A stretch of DNA of 64,000 nt from Synechococcus sp. MU1617 (GCF_020514235.1 NZ_VTLB01000002.1:124001-188000), one strand, 5' to 3'; shown: positions 9,262 to 19,430, counted from the first letter of the stretch. Notes: generated by a model from the sequence alone, not told the origin. Numbers and translations are program-made.

Positions 9262-11061
9262 ATGAGCGTGACCAGCACCGCAACCACGCGTCGCACGATC
9301 CAGCTGCCGATCGACGATGGGGTCGTTGGTCTGCGCGGTCTGAGCCCTCAACGGCACCGCTTCGAACTGGAGTACGCCCTGGAGCGGGGCAGCACCGCCA
9401 ACAGTGTGTTGTTCGAGGCCGGAGATGGCGCCCCTGCCGTGCTGGTCCACCCCCCTGGGGTGGCGTACAGCGCGGCCTTTCTGCCGGTGCTTGCCGAAGC
9501 CCTGCCCAGCAGCGAAGCTTTGCTGGTGGTTGTGGGCCACGTGAACCCCAACCGCGTTGCCCTGCTGCGGGATCTGGCGGAGGCCTATGTCGGCCTGGAA
9601 CTGATCGTCTCCAACCCCGGCGCCAAGCTGATCGAGGAGCTGTGGAGCCAACGCAAGCCGGCCCCTCCCGGTGAGACGAGCGAGCAACCACCACTGCCGG
9701 ACCTGCCGCCACTACGGGTCATCCGCCAGGAGCAAACGCTTCCCCTCAGCCATCAGCGCAGCCTGATGCTGCTGCCGGCCCCAACCCCCCGCTGGCCAGG
9801 CGGATTGCTGGCCTTCGAGGAAAGCCTGGGCCTGCTGATGAGCGACAAGTTCTTCAGTGCTCACCTCTGCACGGACAGCTGGGCCGAAAGCAACCGCAGC
9901 AGCACCGAAGAAGAGCGCCGTCACTTCTATGACTGCCTGATGGCCCCCATGGCCCGCCAGGTGGATGCCCTGGTGGAACGGCTCGAAGAGCTCGACATCC
10001 GCACCATCGCACCGGGCCATGGGCCGGCGATCGAAGCCAGTTGGCGCAGCCTGCTGAATGACTACCGCCGCTGGGGCGAAGGCCAGCAGAACGCCAGCCT
10101 GACGGTGGCCCTGCTATTCGCCAGCGCCTATGGCAACACCGCAGCCATTGCAGATGCCCTGGCCCGCGGGGTCAGCCGCACCGGCATCCGGGTGAGCAGC
10201 TTGAACTGCGAATTCACCCCCGCCGATGAACTGGTGAGCACGATCCAGCAGGCCGACGCCGTCTTGATCGGCTCACCAACCCTGGGGGGCCATGCCCCCA
10301 CACCGATCGTCTCGGCCTTGGGCACCCTGTTGGCGGAAGGGGATCGCAGCAAGCCCGTGGGGGTGTTCGGCAGCTTCGGCTGGAGCGGTGAAGCGGTGGA
10401 TCTACTGGAAACAAAGCTGCGGGATGGCGGCTTCAGCTTTGGCTTCGAGCCGATCCGGGTGAAGTTCAGTCCGGATGCCGCGCGGGTGAAGGAGCTGGAG
10501 GAAACGGGCACCCGTTTCGCCCGCCAGCTGCTGCAAAGCCAGAAACGGGCGCAACGGCGCAGTGCGGGGGGCTTGAGCGAAAGCCGGAGCGATCCAGCCG
10601 TGCTGGCGCTGGGCCGTGTGATCGGCTCTCTCTGCGTGCTCACAACACGCAAAGCCGATCTGAGCGGCGCCATGGTGGCGAGCTGGGTGAGCCAGGCCAG
10701 CTTCAATCCCCCCGGCATCACCGTGGCAGTAGCTAAGGACCGTGCCGTGGAAGCGCTGCTGCATAAGGGCGATCGCTTCGCCTTGAACGTGCTGGCCGAA
10801 GGGCGCGAAACCACCCTGATGAAGCAGTTCCTGCAACCGTTTGAACCCGGTGCCGATCGCTTTGCAGGCCTTGAGCTGGAGACCAGCCCCGCCGAACAAC
10901 CGTTGCTGCCGGATGCCCTGGCCTGGCTGGACGGCAAGGTGAGCCAGCGGATGGAATGCGGCGACCACTGGCTGATCTACGCCGAAGTGGATCACGGCGG
11001 CGTGCTGGATGCGGAGGGCAGCACCGCGGTGCACCAACGCCGCAGCGGCGCCAACTACTGA
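9262..11061 (+). CDS. flv1: Flavodiiron protein, Flv1-like (degenerate diiron site)
   Basis: Class C flavodiiron protein of 599 residues with the same three-domain order as the Flv3 gene at 6369 and a closely similar C-terminal flavin reductase domain (both contain MVASWVSQASF and MEGPDHW- or MECGDHW-type segments). The diiron ligands are largely lost: the HxExDH motif reads H93-V-N95-P-N97-R98, and the next histidine is replaced by R177. D195 and H253 remain. Loss of the acidic ligands is characteristic of Flv1/Flv2, which act as partner subunits, here presumably of Flv3 in O2 photoreduction. The start ATG at 9262 leaves just 50 bp to the divergent gene. Confidence 0.92.
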   Translation: MSVTSTATTRRTIQLPIDDGVVGLRGLSPQRHRFELEYALERGSTANSVLFEAGDGAPAVLVHPPGVAYSAAFLPVLAEALPSSEALLVVVGHVNPNRVALLRDLAEAYVGLELIVSNPGAKLIEELWSQRKPAPPGETSEQPPLPDLPPLRVIRQEQTLPLSHQRSLMLLPAPTPRWPGGLLAFEESLGLLMSDKFFSAHLCTDSWAESNRSSTEEERRHFYDCLMAPMARQVDALVERLEELDIRTIAPGHGPAIEASWRSLLNDYRRWGEGQQNASLTVALLFASAYGNTAAIADALARGVSRTGIRVSSLNCEFTPADELVSTIQQADAVLIGSPTLGGHAPTPIVSALGTLLAEGDRSKPVGVFGSFGWSGEAVDLLETKLRDGGFSFGFEPIRVKFSPDAARVKELEETGTRFARQLLQSQKRAQRRSAGGLSESRSDPAVLALGRVIGSLCVLTTRKADLSGAMVASWVSQASFNPPGITVAVAKDRAVEALLHKGDRFALNVLAEGRETTLMKQFLQPFEPGADRFAGLELETSPAEQPLLPDALAWLDGKVSQRMECGDHWLIYAEVDHGGVLDAEGSTAVHQRRSGANY

Positions 11062-11095
11062 GCTAGCAGCCTGAGCCGGCAACCCGAACCCCTGG

Positions 11096-11120
11096 CTAAC
11101 TCATACCCACTATGAGTTAG
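11096..11120. promoter_or_regulatory. Perfect 10-5-10 palindrome ahead of rubrerythrin
   Basis: CTAACTCATA - CCCAC - TATGAGTTAG: two exact 10-bp inverted arms around a 5-base spacer, ending 34 bp before the chosen rubrerythrin start. Perfect symmetry, size and position suggest an operator for a dimeric repressor or redox sensor. It could also form an RNA hairpin, but it lacks a T-run. The regulator is not identifiable from sequence. Confidence 0.6.
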
Positions 11121-11154
11121 GGCTAGGCTGATGGAACGATCCCTCGTGCCATCG

Positions 11155-11868
11155 ATGGACATTTCCAAGCCTTCCACCCACGCCAACCTCGAGGCCGCTT
11201 TCGGCGGCGAGAGCATGGCCAACCGCAAATACCTTTTCTTTTCAGAGGTGGCCAAACAACTCGGCCATAAAGACCTGGCCAAGCTGTTTCGCGACACCGC
11301 AGCGCAGGAAACGGAGCACGCCTTTGCCCACTTCCGCCTGCTGCATCCTGAACTGGTGGTCAGCCAGCCCAACCAGCTCAGCGACGACGAAAAGCAAGCC
11401 ATCCTGAGCCGCTGCCTGGCACTGGCGATCGAAGGCGAAACCTATGAGTACACAACGATGTATCCGGAGTTCGCCGCCCAGGCCAGGCAGGACCGGGACA
11501 GTGGAGCCGAAGCGGAATTCGCCGAGCAAAGCAGCGAGTCCAAAGAGCATGCCGGCCAATTCCGCACCGCCGCCAAGAACTTCGGCCTGCTGACCCCAAT
11601 CGAACAGCATCACGCCGAAACCTATGGCGTTGCCCTCGAGGCCCTGCAAGGCAAGGGCAGCGCAGGCCAAGCCGATCAACCGATCCCGGGCAAGTGGATC
11701 TGCAAGGTGTGCTCAGTGATCTACGACCCCGCCGAGGGGGATCCAGATTCCGGCATCGCCGCAGGCACCCCGTTTGAGGCGATTCCCGACGATTGGCAGT
11801 GCCCGATCTGTGGCGCCCGCAAAGCCAGCTTCGTTCCTTATCGCGAAGCCGAGTTAAAAGCGGCCTGA
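11155..11868 (+). CDS. Rubrerythrin
   Basis: Non-haem diiron peroxidase that reduces H2O2 using a rubredoxin-type centre. It has 237 residues from the ATG at 11155; an ATG eight codons earlier is less likely, because [16 protein letters not shown] matches the usual family start. The four-helix ferritin-like domain (1-145) carries the expected Glu/His ligands in [27 protein letters not shown] and ESKEHAGQF. The C-terminal rubredoxin domain has CKVC and CPIC iron-binding pairs. It follows flv1 by about 90 bp, with a palindromic element between, placing it in an oxygen-detoxification cluster. Confidence 0.93.
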   Translation: MDISKPSTHANLEAAFGGESMANRKYLFFSEVAKQLGHKDLAKLFRDTAAQETEHAFAHFRLLHPELVVSQPNQLSDDEKQAILSRCLALAIEGETYEYTTMYPEFAAQARQDRDSGAEAEFAEQSSESKEHAGQFRTAAKNFGLLTPIEQHHAETYGVALEALQGKGSAGQADQPIPGKWICKVCSVIYDPAEGDPDSGIAAGTPFEAIPDDWQCPICGARKASFVPYREAELKAA

Positions 11869-11943
11869 CGCCCCGGCAGTTGAAGGGTCTCGTTGTGAAA
11901 ACAGACGAGACCTTGCACGATTCCATCAAGAGCCATCGTCTCC

Positions 11944-12459
11944 ATGCCCCCTGATCTCATTGTTCTGACAGCGAGCAATGGCGAGAACCTCAAGCTGGCG
12001 GAACGCTTCGTGCAGGCCGCTGCGGCTCAAAACGCCAGCGCCGAACTGATCGACCTCACGCAGCTCAACCTGCCTTTGTTCACGCCGCGCGTGAAGGCAG
12101 AAGGGCCAGGTCCTGACCTGGCGGGCCTGCACGACCAGCTGCACCGAGCAGCACGCTGGGTGATCTGCGCCCCGGAATACAACGGCTCGATTCCGCCGTC
12201 GCTCACCAATGCCATTGCCTGGCTCTCGGTGACGGACGACGACTTCCGATCCCTGTTCAACGGGCGGCCAATTGCCATGGCCACCTTCTCCGGAGGTGGA
12301 GGCATGGAACTGCTGGTGTCGCTGCGCATCCAGCTCACCCACCTCGGGGCTCAGGTGGTGGGACGTCAGCTGCTGAGCAACCACACCAAACCAGCGCAGG
12401 ACGACAGCATCCGCGACCTGGTGCAGCGGCTGCTGCAGATGTCACTGCTCGAGCTCTGA
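11944..12459 (+). CDS. NAD(P)H-dependent FMN reductase family protein
   Basis: Flavodoxin-like fold oxidoreductase of 171 residues that probably uses NAD(P)H to reduce FMN or quinones in the cytoplasm. The hallmark PEYNGSIPPSLTNAIAWLS matches the PEYNxSxPxxLKNAIDWxS signature. The N-terminal VLTASNGENLKLAERF replaces the usual GSxRxxS phosphate loop with a looser version. It may supply reduced flavin to neighbouring redox proteins. A 75-bp gap separates it from rubrerythrin and a strong hairpin follows its stop. Confidence 0.85.
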   Translation: MPPDLIVLTASNGENLKLAERFVQAAAAQNASAELIDLTQLNLPLFTPRVKAEGPGPDLAGLHDQLHRAARWVICAPEYNGSIPPSLTNAIAWLSVTDDDFRSLFNGRPIAMATFSGGGGMELLVSLRIQLTHLGAQVVGRQLLSNHTKPAQDDSIRDLVQRLLQMSLLEL

Positions 12460-12482
12460 CCCTGGCGTAAAGCAAACCGGAA

Positions 12483-12515
12483 AAGATCTGGTGCAAGCGC
12501 GAGACACCAGATCTT
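12483..12515. terminator. Long hairpin after the FMN reductase gene
   Basis: AAGATCTGGTG (12483-12493) and CACCAGATCTT (12505-12515) are exact 11-bp inverted arms with an 11-base loop, beginning 24 bp after the stop. It is likely a transcript end or mRNA-stabilising structure, although no clear T-run follows. Confidence 0.5.
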
Positions 12516-12559
12516 GTGCCCTGAAATGACGGAGTCACTTACAAACAATCCCTAGAGCG

Positions 12560-12766
12560 ATGGGATTCATGAACGGCCAAGAGGCCTCGGTTCGGTACCG
12601 CGGCTTTCTTTTGATGCCTCAAACCAACCGGAGCTGGCTGGTGCGGCCGGAACGCAGCCCAATGCGATTGCTGCCATTCCGTACACCAACTTGCTCACTG
12701 GCTGACGTCAAAGCTCTGCTGGACTGGCGTCTTGCCCAGGAAGAATCTGAAATCGGCGTGGCCTGA
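12560..12766 (+). CDS. Conserved small hypothetical protein
   Basis: Basic protein of 68 residues without membrane segments or recognisable motif. The compact sequence, with YRGFLLMPQTNRSWLVRPER and a C-terminal helix LADVKALLDWRLAQEE, has the composition of a real folded protein. An alternative ATG is three codons in. It stands alone between a hairpin and a convergent small gene that ends 3 bp from its stop. Function unknown. Confidence 0.6.
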   Translation: MGFMNGQEASVRYRGFLLMPQTNRSWLVRPERSPMRLLPFRTPTCSLADVKALLDWRLAQEESEIGVA

Positions 12767-12768
12767 AC

Positions 12769-13023
12769 TCAGGCCGCTGCTGGTGGTGGGGTGGGATCGC
12801 CAACCGGTTGAAAAGGAATCACCAAGGTGGCCCAATGATCGGGCCGCTCCGGGCGGCTGCGACGGGAACGGCGGGTACCGAAGGGAACCCGAATCACATT
12901 GGTTCCTTCAATTGACAAGGTATGGCCGCGATTGAAGGCCGATTCCAGTCCATCCGGAAGTTGAGGAAGGGCAGGCCCTTCAATGCTGCTGAGCGCAGAT
13001 TTCTTGTTGTTGTTCCGATCCAT
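12769..13023 (-). CDS. Small hypothetical protein
   Basis: Protein of 84 residues. The central segment (GHTLSIEGTNVIRVPFGTRR) looks like beta strands with a basic turn, and the end is Pro/Ala-rich. No signal peptide or membrane helix. It converges on the 68-residue gene and is followed on the left by only 2 bp. About 130 bp of apparently non-coding sequence separate its start from the gcvP stop. Function unknown; coding status is moderately likely. Confidence 0.5.
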   Translation of the reverse strand: MDRNNNKKSALSSIEGPALPQLPDGLESAFNRGHTLSIEGTNVIRVPFGTRRSRRSRPERPDHWATLVIPFQPVGDPTPPPAAA

Positions 13024-13152
13024 GGTGTCCCCCGACAGACGAATCAGTTGTGGAAGAGTTTGACCGAACTCGCAAGGGCGATGAACGGAATCAAACCAAT
13101 TTTTCCGTTTTCAGTGAAAATTTACACGCTCTGAACCCCTTACACCAGGGCT

Positions 13153-16110
13153 TCAAGCCGCCACTGCCACCGCTTCCACCGAAGGACAGGTGCATACAAG
13201 GTTGCGATCACCAAAGGCGTTGTCAATCCGAGCCACGGCGGGCCAGACCTTGCTCTCCTGCTGCCCCTCCATCGGGAAGGCGGCCTGCTGACGGCTGTAG
13301 GGACGGTCCCATTGATCCGCTGTGACGGCAGCCAGGGTGTGCGGAGCACGCTTGAGCGGGTTGTTCTGAGGATCGCTGGAGCCGGTTTCAATGGCGCGAA
13401 TCTCCTCGCGGATCGCCACAAGGGCATCGGCAAAACGATCCAGCTCCGCCAAGCTTTCGCTTTCGGTGGGCTCCACCATCACCGTTCCCGCCACCGGCCA
13501 GCTGACGGTGGGCGCGTGGAAGCCGTAGTCCATCAAACGCTTGGCGATGTCATCCACATCGATCCCCGCATCCCGTTTGAGCGGGCGCAGGTCGAGGATG
13601 CATTCATGGGCCACCCGCCCGGTGCTGCCTCGGAACAGCACGGGGTACGAAGCGTCGAGCCGATGGGCGAGGTAGTTGGCCGACAACAGCGCCACAGCAC
13701 TGGCCTGCCGCAGGGCCTCCGCCCCCATCATCCGCAGGTACATCCAGCTGATCGGCAGGATGCTGGCGCTGCCGAGCGCTGCTGCGGACACAGGGCCGAT
13801 GGCCGATGAGGCACCTGCCTGCAAGGGATGCCCCGGCAGGAAGGGGGCCAGATGCGCGGCCACACCAATCGGCCCCACTCCAGGACCACCGCCTCCATGG
13901 GGAATGCAGAAAGTCTTGTGCAGGTTGAGGTGGCAGACATCGGCACCGAAAGCTCCGGGACGGCACAGCCCCACCTGGGCATTGAGGTTGGCCCCATCGA
14001 GATACACCTGACCACCGTGCTGATGCACCACCGAGCAGATCTCACGGATGCCGGTCTCGAACACGCCGTGGGTGGAGGGGTAGGTGACCATCAGCGCCGC
14101 CAACCGGTCGGCGTGCTGGGCAGCCTTGGCCGCCAGATCCTGCTGATCGATGTTGCCCTCGTTATCGCAGGCCACGGCGACCACCTTGAGGCCGGCCATC
14201 ACGGCACTGGCGGGATTGGTTCCATGGGCGCTGGTGGGGATCAGACAGATGTCGCGATGGGCCTCACCGCGGGAGCGATGCCAGGCGCGAATCACCAGCA
14301 GCCCTGCGTATTCCCCCTGGGAACCGGCATTGGGCTGCAACGACACGGCGGCAAATCCCGTCAGGGCAGCCAGCCATTGCTCCAGATCATCAGCCAGACG
14401 GCGATAGCCCTGGGCCTGATCGGCTGGGGCAAAGGGATGCAACGCCGCGAACGCAGGCCAGCTCACCGGCTGCAGCTCAGCGGCGGCATTGAGCTTCATG
14501 GTGCAACTGCCCAACGGGATCATCCCGTGCACCAGCGACAGATCACGGCTCACCAACCGCTGGATGTAGCGCATCAGCTCTGATTCGCTGCGGTACTGGT
14601 GAAAGACCGGCTGGCTCAGCCAGGGTTGGCTGCGTGACGGCAGGGAGAGGGACGGGGGCTGCTCAGCCTCAAGCTCCGGCAGCGCCTGGCCGCAAGCCTC
14701 AGCCAGCAGTGCGAGGAGAGCTTGCAGCTCCCGTTGATCCGAGAGCTCATCCAGGCTGATGCCGAATCCGGTGGCGTCCGCCGTCGCTGCGCCATCGGGC
14801 AGGACCCGCAGATTGAAACCTGCCGCTGCTGCAGCGCGGTGCACAGCCGGTGCCGACGCACAGCGCACGGTGACGGTGTCGAAGCGATCGGCGACCTCCA
14901 GCGGATAGCCAAGGGCTCGCAGGCCCTGCTCCAGCTGGCAGCGCAGGCCAACAATGCGCTGGGCGATGGCCTGCAAACCATCGGGCCCGTGATGCACCGC
15001 ATAAAACGAGGCCATCACAGCGAGCAGCACCTGGGCCGTGCAGATGTTGCTGGTGGCCTTGTCGCGACGGATGTGCTGCTCACGGGTTTGCAGCGCCAAG
15101 CGCAGGGCCGAGCGACCTTCTGCATCTTTGGATTGCCCCACCAAACGGCCGGGGATCTGGCGCTTGTAGGTCTCAACCGTGGCGAAGAAGGCGGCATGGG
15201 GGCCACCGAAACCCATCGGCACTCCCAGGCGTTGGGCGCTGCCCACGGCTATGTCAGCCCCCAGGGATCCCACGGGCGCCATCAGGGTCTGCGCCAGAGG
15301 ATCGATGGCCACGGTGGCCAAGGCACCGGCAGCATGGGCCGCGTCGATCACGGCTGATGGATCCCAGAGGCATCCATCGGCGCCGGGCAACTGAAGTAAC
15401 ACTCCGAACACGGACGCATCAATCGGGGCCGTGGCCGGGTCGATCCGCTCAAGGCTGATGCCAAGGGGTTCGGCGCGGGTCTGCAGCACCGCCCAGGTTT
15501 GTGGCAGCACATTCGCGTCCACCAAAAACCGGGTCGCCTCAGGGCGACGGCACACCCCGAAGCTGAGGCTCATGGCCTCCGCAACTGCGGTGGCTTCATC
15601 CAGCAGCGACGCGTTGGCGATCGGCAAGCCCGTGAGCTCACTGATCAGGGTTTGAAAGTTGAGCAGGGCCTCCAAGCGACCCTGGGCGATTTCCGCCTGA
15701 TATGGGGTGTAGGCGGTGTACCAGGCCGGATTCTCAAAAACGTGGCGCTGGATCAGGGCCGGGGTTGCTGTGCCGTAGTAACCCAGCCCGATCAAGGAGC
15801 GGCGCAGCGTGTTGGTCTCGCTCAACTGCTTCAGCTGCCGCAAGGCCTCCGCCTCCCCACAGCCCTCCGGCAAAGCTTCGACCGGCGGTGCTGGGTCGAG
15901 GATGTCGGCGGGCACGACATCAGCGACGAACTCCTTCAGATCGCTGTAGCCAAGGGCATTCAGCATGCGGACTTGTTCAGCCTCGCTCGGGCCGATGTGC
16001 CGCTGCGAAAAAGGAGAAATCAACGTCGAATGCAGCAGCCCACGCGGTGATCGTAGAAGCGACGTTCCGGCGCTGATGTCAGCCGGCGTTGACCTTGGCG
16101 CCGTAGGCAT
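13153..16110 (-). CDS. gcvP: Glycine dehydrogenase (decarboxylating), P-protein
   Basis: PLP enzyme that decarboxylates glycine and passes the aminomethyl group to lipoyl-GcvH; in cyanobacteria it works in photorespiratory glycolate recycling. Full length (up to 985 residues) with the single-chain P-protein layout. The PLP lysine lies in [15 protein letters not shown] near residue 728, and SQRHIGPS marks the conserved N-terminus. The ATG at 16110 overlaps the end of gcvH by 32 bp and encodes about 30 extra residues ahead of the conserved region. A TTG at 16023 ([11 protein letters not shown]) is an alternative start that would remove the overlap. Co-transcribed with gcvH; gcvT lies 46 kb away. 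Confidence 0.97.
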   Translation of the reverse strand: MPTAPRSTPADISAGTSLLRSPRGLLHSTLISPFSQRHIGPSEAEQVRMLNALGYSDLKEFVADVVPADILDPAPPVEALPEGCGEAEALRQLKQLSETNTLRRSLIGLGYYGTATPALIQRHVFENPAWYTAYTPYQAEIAQGRLEALLNFQTLISELTGLPIANASLLDEATAVAEAMSLSFGVCRRPEATRFLVDANVLPQTWAVLQTRAEPLGISLERIDPATAPIDASVFGVLLQLPGADGCLWDPSAVIDAAHAAGALATVAIDPLAQTLMAPVGSLGADIAVGSAQRLGVPMGFGGPHAAFFATVETYKRQIPGRLVGQSKDAEGRSALRLALQTREQHIRRDKATSNICTAQVLLAVMASFYAVHHGPDGLQAIAQRIVGLRCQLEQGLRALGYPLEVADRFDTVTVRCASAPAVHRAAAAAGFNLRVLPDGAATADATGFGISLDELSDQRELQALLALLAEACGQALPELEAEQPPSLSLPSRSQPWLSQPVFHQYRSESELMRYIQRLVSRDLSLVHGMIPLGSCTMKLNAAAELQPVSWPAFAALHPFAPADQAQGYRRLADDLEQWLAALTGFAAVSLQPNAGSQGEYAGLLVIRAWHRSRGEAHRDICLIPTSAHGTNPASAVMAGLKVVAVACDNEGNIDQQDLAAKAAQHADRLAALMVTYPSTHGVFETGIREICSVVHQHGGQVYLDGANLNAQVGLCRPGAFGADVCHLNLHKTFCIPHGGGGPGVGPIGVAAHLAPFLPGHPLQAGASSAIGPVSAAALGSASILPISWMYLRMMGAEALRQASAVALLSANYLAHRLDASYPVLFRGSTGRVAHECILDLRPLKRDAGIDVDDIAKRLMDYGFHAPTVSWPVAGTVMVEPTESESLAELDRFADALVAIREEIRAIETGSSDPQNNPLKRAPHTLAAVTADQWDRPYSRQQAAFPMEGQQESKVWPAVARIDNAFGDRNLVCTCPSVEAVAVAA

Positions 16111-16468
16111 CGGCGGTCATCAAGGCATCGAGCTCAGAGGGATCCGCCGGACGCAGCACCAGCAACCAGCCCTCGCCGTGGGGATCGTTCTGCAGTTCCT
16201 CGGGACTGGCCAGCACCGCTTCATTGCGTTGCACCACCTCACCGGCAATCGGTGCATACATGTCTTCCACAGCCTTCACCGACTCCACCGATCCGAAGCT
16301 GGTGCCCTTCGCCAGGCTGGCGCCCACGTCTGGCAGATCCACAAAGACGATGTCGCCCAGCTGATCAACGGCGAAGGCACTGATGCCCACCCGCACCAGC
16401 TCACCATCGGCATTGGCGTACTCGTGGCTGTCAGCGAAGCGAAAAGAGTCGGGGAACGCGAACGCCAT
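16079..16468 (-). CDS. gcvH: Glycine cleavage system H protein
   Basis: Lipoyl carrier of 129 residues shuttling the methylamine intermediate between the P, T and L proteins. The lipoylation site K65 lies in [10 protein letters not shown], and the flanking [12 protein letters not shown] and PIAGEVV strands are typical of the lipoyl barrel. The gene is immediately upstream of gcvP, with a 32-bp overlap if gcvP uses its ATG, and 10 bp downstream of the PLP lyase gene. The three probably share a transcript. Confidence 0.96.
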   Translation of the reverse strand: MAFAFPDSFRFADSHEYANADGELVRVGISAFAVDQLGDIVFVDLPDVGASLAKGTSFGSVESVKAVEDMYAPIAGEVVQRNEAVLASPEELQNDPHGEGWLLVLRPADPSELDALMTADAYGAKVNAG

Positions 16469-16478
16469 CGACGCAGTT

Positions 16479-17771
16479 TCAGGTGGTCCCAGTCTGCGGG
16501 AGATTGATCAGTCCTGCCGCATTGAGGTCACACAACGCACGGGACAGGGCCAAGCGGATGTGGGCGCGATGGGTGCCGCCCTGTACATAGAGGTTGAAGG
16601 GTTCCCGCAGCGGCGCATCAGCCGAAAATTCACTGGTGGAGCCGTCGATAAAGGTTCCACCAGCCATCACCAGATCAGAGGCATAGCCAGGCATCGAGGC
16701 AGGCACTGGATCGAGGTAGGCCCCGATCGGCGACATCGCCTGGAAGGCACGGCACACGACTTTGAGAGCATCCGGACTGCCCAGCCGCACCGCCTGGATC
16801 AAATCGCTGCGCACCGCACCCGGCAGCGGGTTCACGGGGAAGCCCAGCCGCTCAAACACCCCCGCCACCAGATCGGCGCCAATCAAGGCCTCCGAAACCA
16901 TCTGCGGCGCCAGGAACAGCCCCTGCAGCACCAGCCGCTGCAGGTCAAATCCCGTGCCGCCCTCACTGCCGATCCCCGGCGCCGTCAGCCGGCAGCAGGA
17001 CTGCTCCACCAGATCGGCCCGTCCTGCGATGTAGCCGCCAGTGGGGGCAATGGTGCCGCCGAGGTTCTTGATCAACGATCCAGCGATCAGATCCGCCCCA
17101 ACCGCCGTTGGCTCCTGCTCCTGCACCAATTCGCCGTAGCAGTTGTCGACAAAGACAACGCAGTCGGGCTGGCGGGCATGGATGCGCTCACACAGCCCGG
17201 CGATCTGCTCAACCGTGACCGACGGACGCCAGCTGTAACCGCAGCTGCGCTGGATCAACACCATCCGGCAGGGCTGCTCCAGGGCTTGGCTCAACGCCGC
17301 CTCATCAACCGCCCCATCCGGCTGCAGATCGATTTCGTCGTAGGCAACCCCGAATTCCGCCAGGGAACCCTGGCCCTTGCCGCGAAGACCGATCACCTCC
17401 TCAAGGGTGTCGTAGGGACGGCCCGTGATTGAGAGCAGACGATCACCGGGCCGCAACACCCCGAACAGCGCAGCGGCGATGGCATGGGTGCCGCTGACGA
17501 ATTGCAGGCGCACCGCTGCGGCTTCAGCCCCAAGCACCCGGGCAAAGACCCGATCCACCACCTCACGGCCCTGATCCCCGTGGCCATAACCGGTGAGCGA
17601 CGCAAAGTGCTGGGTTCCAACGCGCTCGGCCGCCAGGGCCTCCAACACGCGCTGCAGGCGTTGCCCCACCGCTGCCGTCCTCGCTGCAGCCAGGTCGGCC
17701 TGATCCCGCGCCACCGCGTCGATCAGTTCCTCTGCAAACGCACTGATCACCACTTGCCTGACGGATGTCAT
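16479..17771 (-). CDS. Methionine gamma-lyase-family PLP protein (PF06838 type)
   Basis: PLP-dependent fold-type I enzyme of 430 residues in the family often labelled aluminium resistance or cystathionine beta-lyase-like. The cofactor lysine is probably in AGSLIKNLGGTIAPTGGY, with a preceding VFVDNCYGE acidic motif and the substrate-side YGHGDQGRE near the N-terminus. The C-terminus GGTHRAHIRLALSRAL is characteristic of the family. The reaction is not settled from sequence; C-S lyase activity is inferred. It lies directly ahead of gcvH-gcvP in the same direction. Confidence 0.85.
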   Translation of the reverse strand: MTSVRQVVISAFAEELIDAVARDQADLAAARTAAVGQRLQRVLEALAAERVGTQHFASLTGYGHGDQGREVVDRVFARVLGAEAAAVRLQFVSGTHAIAAALFGVLRPGDRLLSITGRPYDTLEEVIGLRGKGQGSLAEFGVAYDEIDLQPDGAVDEAALSQALEQPCRMVLIQRSCGYSWRPSVTVEQIAGLCERIHARQPDCVVFVDNCYGELVQEQEPTAVGADLIAGSLIKNLGGTIAPTGGYIAGRADLVEQSCCRLTAPGIGSEGGTGFDLQRLVLQGLFLAPQMVSEALIGADLVAGVFERLGFPVNPLPGAVRSDLIQAVRLGSPDALKVVCRAFQAMSPIGAYLDPVPASMPGYASDLVMAGGTFIDGSTSEFSADAPLREPFNLYVQGGTHRAHIRLALSRALCDLNAAGLINLPQTGTT

Positions 17772-17919
17772 GCCTTCCTAAACCCTGACCAAAGCCAGGA
17801 TTCACAACCCGACCGAACCTCTGCTGTTTGCCAACTCCTTTAGATTTCTGTCACTAACGGCACCATCCGCTCCCTGGTTTTCCTGTCTGAGCGGCTTTGT
17901 CAATCCAAGGAGAATCCGC

Positions 17920-18822
17920 TTGGTTTCCTCGCAAACAGCTGACACCCGCGAGCTTCGGCAACGGGCCGCGGTGATGGCACCGCGCGACCCCCTGCCGGCG
18001 CGTCAGCGCAAATTCAAGACGGGAACCACCAGCTTCATGCTGGTGATGCACGTGCTTGCAACCGTGGCGCTGCTCCCGCGCTTCTGGAGCTGGCAGGGCG
18101 TTGTGGCCTTCGGCGTTCTCTATTGGATGACGGTTCTGGGCGTCACCCTGGGCCTGCACCGTCTGGTGGCGCACCGCAGCATGGTGGTCCCGGTGTGGGT
18201 TGAGCGCATCCTGGTGCTGATGGGCACCCTCGCCTGCCAGAGCGGCCCGATCGAATGGGTGGGTCTGCATCGCCATCACCACCGTTTTTCAGATCAGCCC
18301 ACGGATCACCATGACGCTGGGCGTGGCCTGTGGTGGGCCCACAGCGAATGGATGCTGCATGACATCCCTGCCCTAAAGGAACTCGACCGCTACGCCGGCG
18401 ACCTTCAGTGCGACCCCTTCTATCGCTGGCTCGACCGCTGGTTCCTGCTGCTGCAAATCCCCCTGGGCCTGGGGCTCTACTGGTTCGGTGAAGCCGCCCA
18501 GGTGCATGGCGGTGGCATTGGCCTGGTGCTTTGGGCCATCCCTCTGCGCCTTGTGGTCGTCTACCACGTGACCTGGCTGGTGAATTCCGCCACCCACGCC
18601 TTCGGCTACCGCAATTTCGATTGCCCCGACCTGTCCCGCAATTGCTGGTGGGTGGCGCTGCTCTCCTTCGGTGAGGGCTGGCACAACAACCACCACGCTC
18701 ATCCGGCCAGTGCTCGCCACGGTTTGCGCTGGTTTGAGTTTGATCTCACCTGGCAGCATGTGCGCCTGCTCAAGCGGCTTGGACTGGCCAGCCGGATCCG
18801 CACAGCCCGTTATGTGCCCTGA
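17920..18822 (+). CDS. desC: Acyl-lipid desaturase, delta-9 (DesC-like)
   Basis: Membrane di-iron desaturase of 300 residues that introduces a double bond into lipid-bound fatty acids, important for membrane fluidity in the cold. The three histidine boxes are HRLVAH (80-85), HRHHH (117-121) and HNNHH in the C-terminal third. Four transmembrane helices surround them. The start is a TTG at 17920, backed by AAGGAG seven bases upstream, an unusually clear case of a non-ATG start. It stands alone, with a 148-bp gap to the divergent lyase. Confidence 0.93.
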   Translation: MVSSQTADTRELRQRAAVMAPRDPLPARQRKFKTGTTSFMLVMHVLATVALLPRFWSWQGVVAFGVLYWMTVLGVTLGLHRLVAHRSMVVPVWVERILVLMGTLACQSGPIEWVGLHRHHHRFSDQPTDHHDAGRGLWWAHSEWMLHDIPALKELDRYAGDLQCDPFYRWLDRWFLLLQIPLGLGLYWFGEAAQVHGGGIGLVLWAIPLRLVVVYHVTWLVNSATHAFGYRNFDCPDLSRNCWWVALLSFGEGWHNNHHAHPASARHGLRWFEFDLTWQHVRLLKRLGLASRIRTARYVP

Positions 18823-18900
18823 GGCTCGAAACCATTTTCAACAACAGGCCACGTCGTAACGTGGTCGATCGCACCCGTCTCCATCCTTCGTACCGGTCCC

Positions 18901-19359
18901 ATGCCTAAGCGTGTACAAGTCGTTCTGAATGAGGACGTCCTCAGCCTCGGCAAGGACGGAGACCTGGTGGAAGTGGCTCCCGGTTACGCCCGTAACTTCC
19001 TGCTGCCCTTCGGCAAAGCTGTGCCCCTCACCCCTGCGGTGATGAAGCAGGTGGAGCACCGCCGGGCCAAGGAAGCTGAGCGTCAGGCCGCCCTGAAACA
19101 GGAAGCCGTCGACTTCAAGACCGCCCTCTCCACCATTGGTCGCTTCACCGTGAAGAAGCAGACCGGTGAAGACAACGTGCTGTTCGGCACCGTCACCAAC
19201 GGTGACGTGGCAGAAGCCATCGAAACCGCCACCAAGAAAGAGATCGACCGCCGCGACATCCTGGTGCCTGAGATCCACCGCACCGGTAAGTACACCGTGA
19301 CGGTGAAGCTGCACACCGAAGTCACCGCTGAGATCAACCTGGAAGTGGTCGGCTACTGA
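18901..19359 (+). CDS. rplI: 50S ribosomal protein L9
   Basis: Large-subunit protein of 152 residues that binds 23S r[23 protein letters not shown] and the [13 protein letters not shown] segment are the N-terminal L9 signature, followed by a long connecting helix (about 50-80) and the C-terminal domain. Usual length for the family. It is followed 71 bp later by dnaB, a pairing common in bacteria. Confidence 0.97.
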   Translation: MPKRVQVVLNEDVLSLGKDGDLVEVAPGYARNFLLPFGKAVPLTPAVMKQVEHRRAKEAERQAALKQEAVDFKTALSTIGRFTVKKQTGEDNVLFGTVTNGDVAEAIETATKKEIDRRDILVPEIHRTGKYTVTVKLHTEVTAEINLEVVGY

Positions 19360-19430
19360 TCGCTGTCAATTGACACTCAAACGGCTCATTCGAGCCAGAG
19401 TGTGATCCCTTCGCTTCAGGCCCTGCCGCC

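Noticed and set aside
9212-9712. Upstream extension of the glycosyltransferase-like gene
   Set aside because: The first 167 codons are antisense to flv1 and rich in Arg/Pro/Gly; the conserved part starts at the GTG at 9211.
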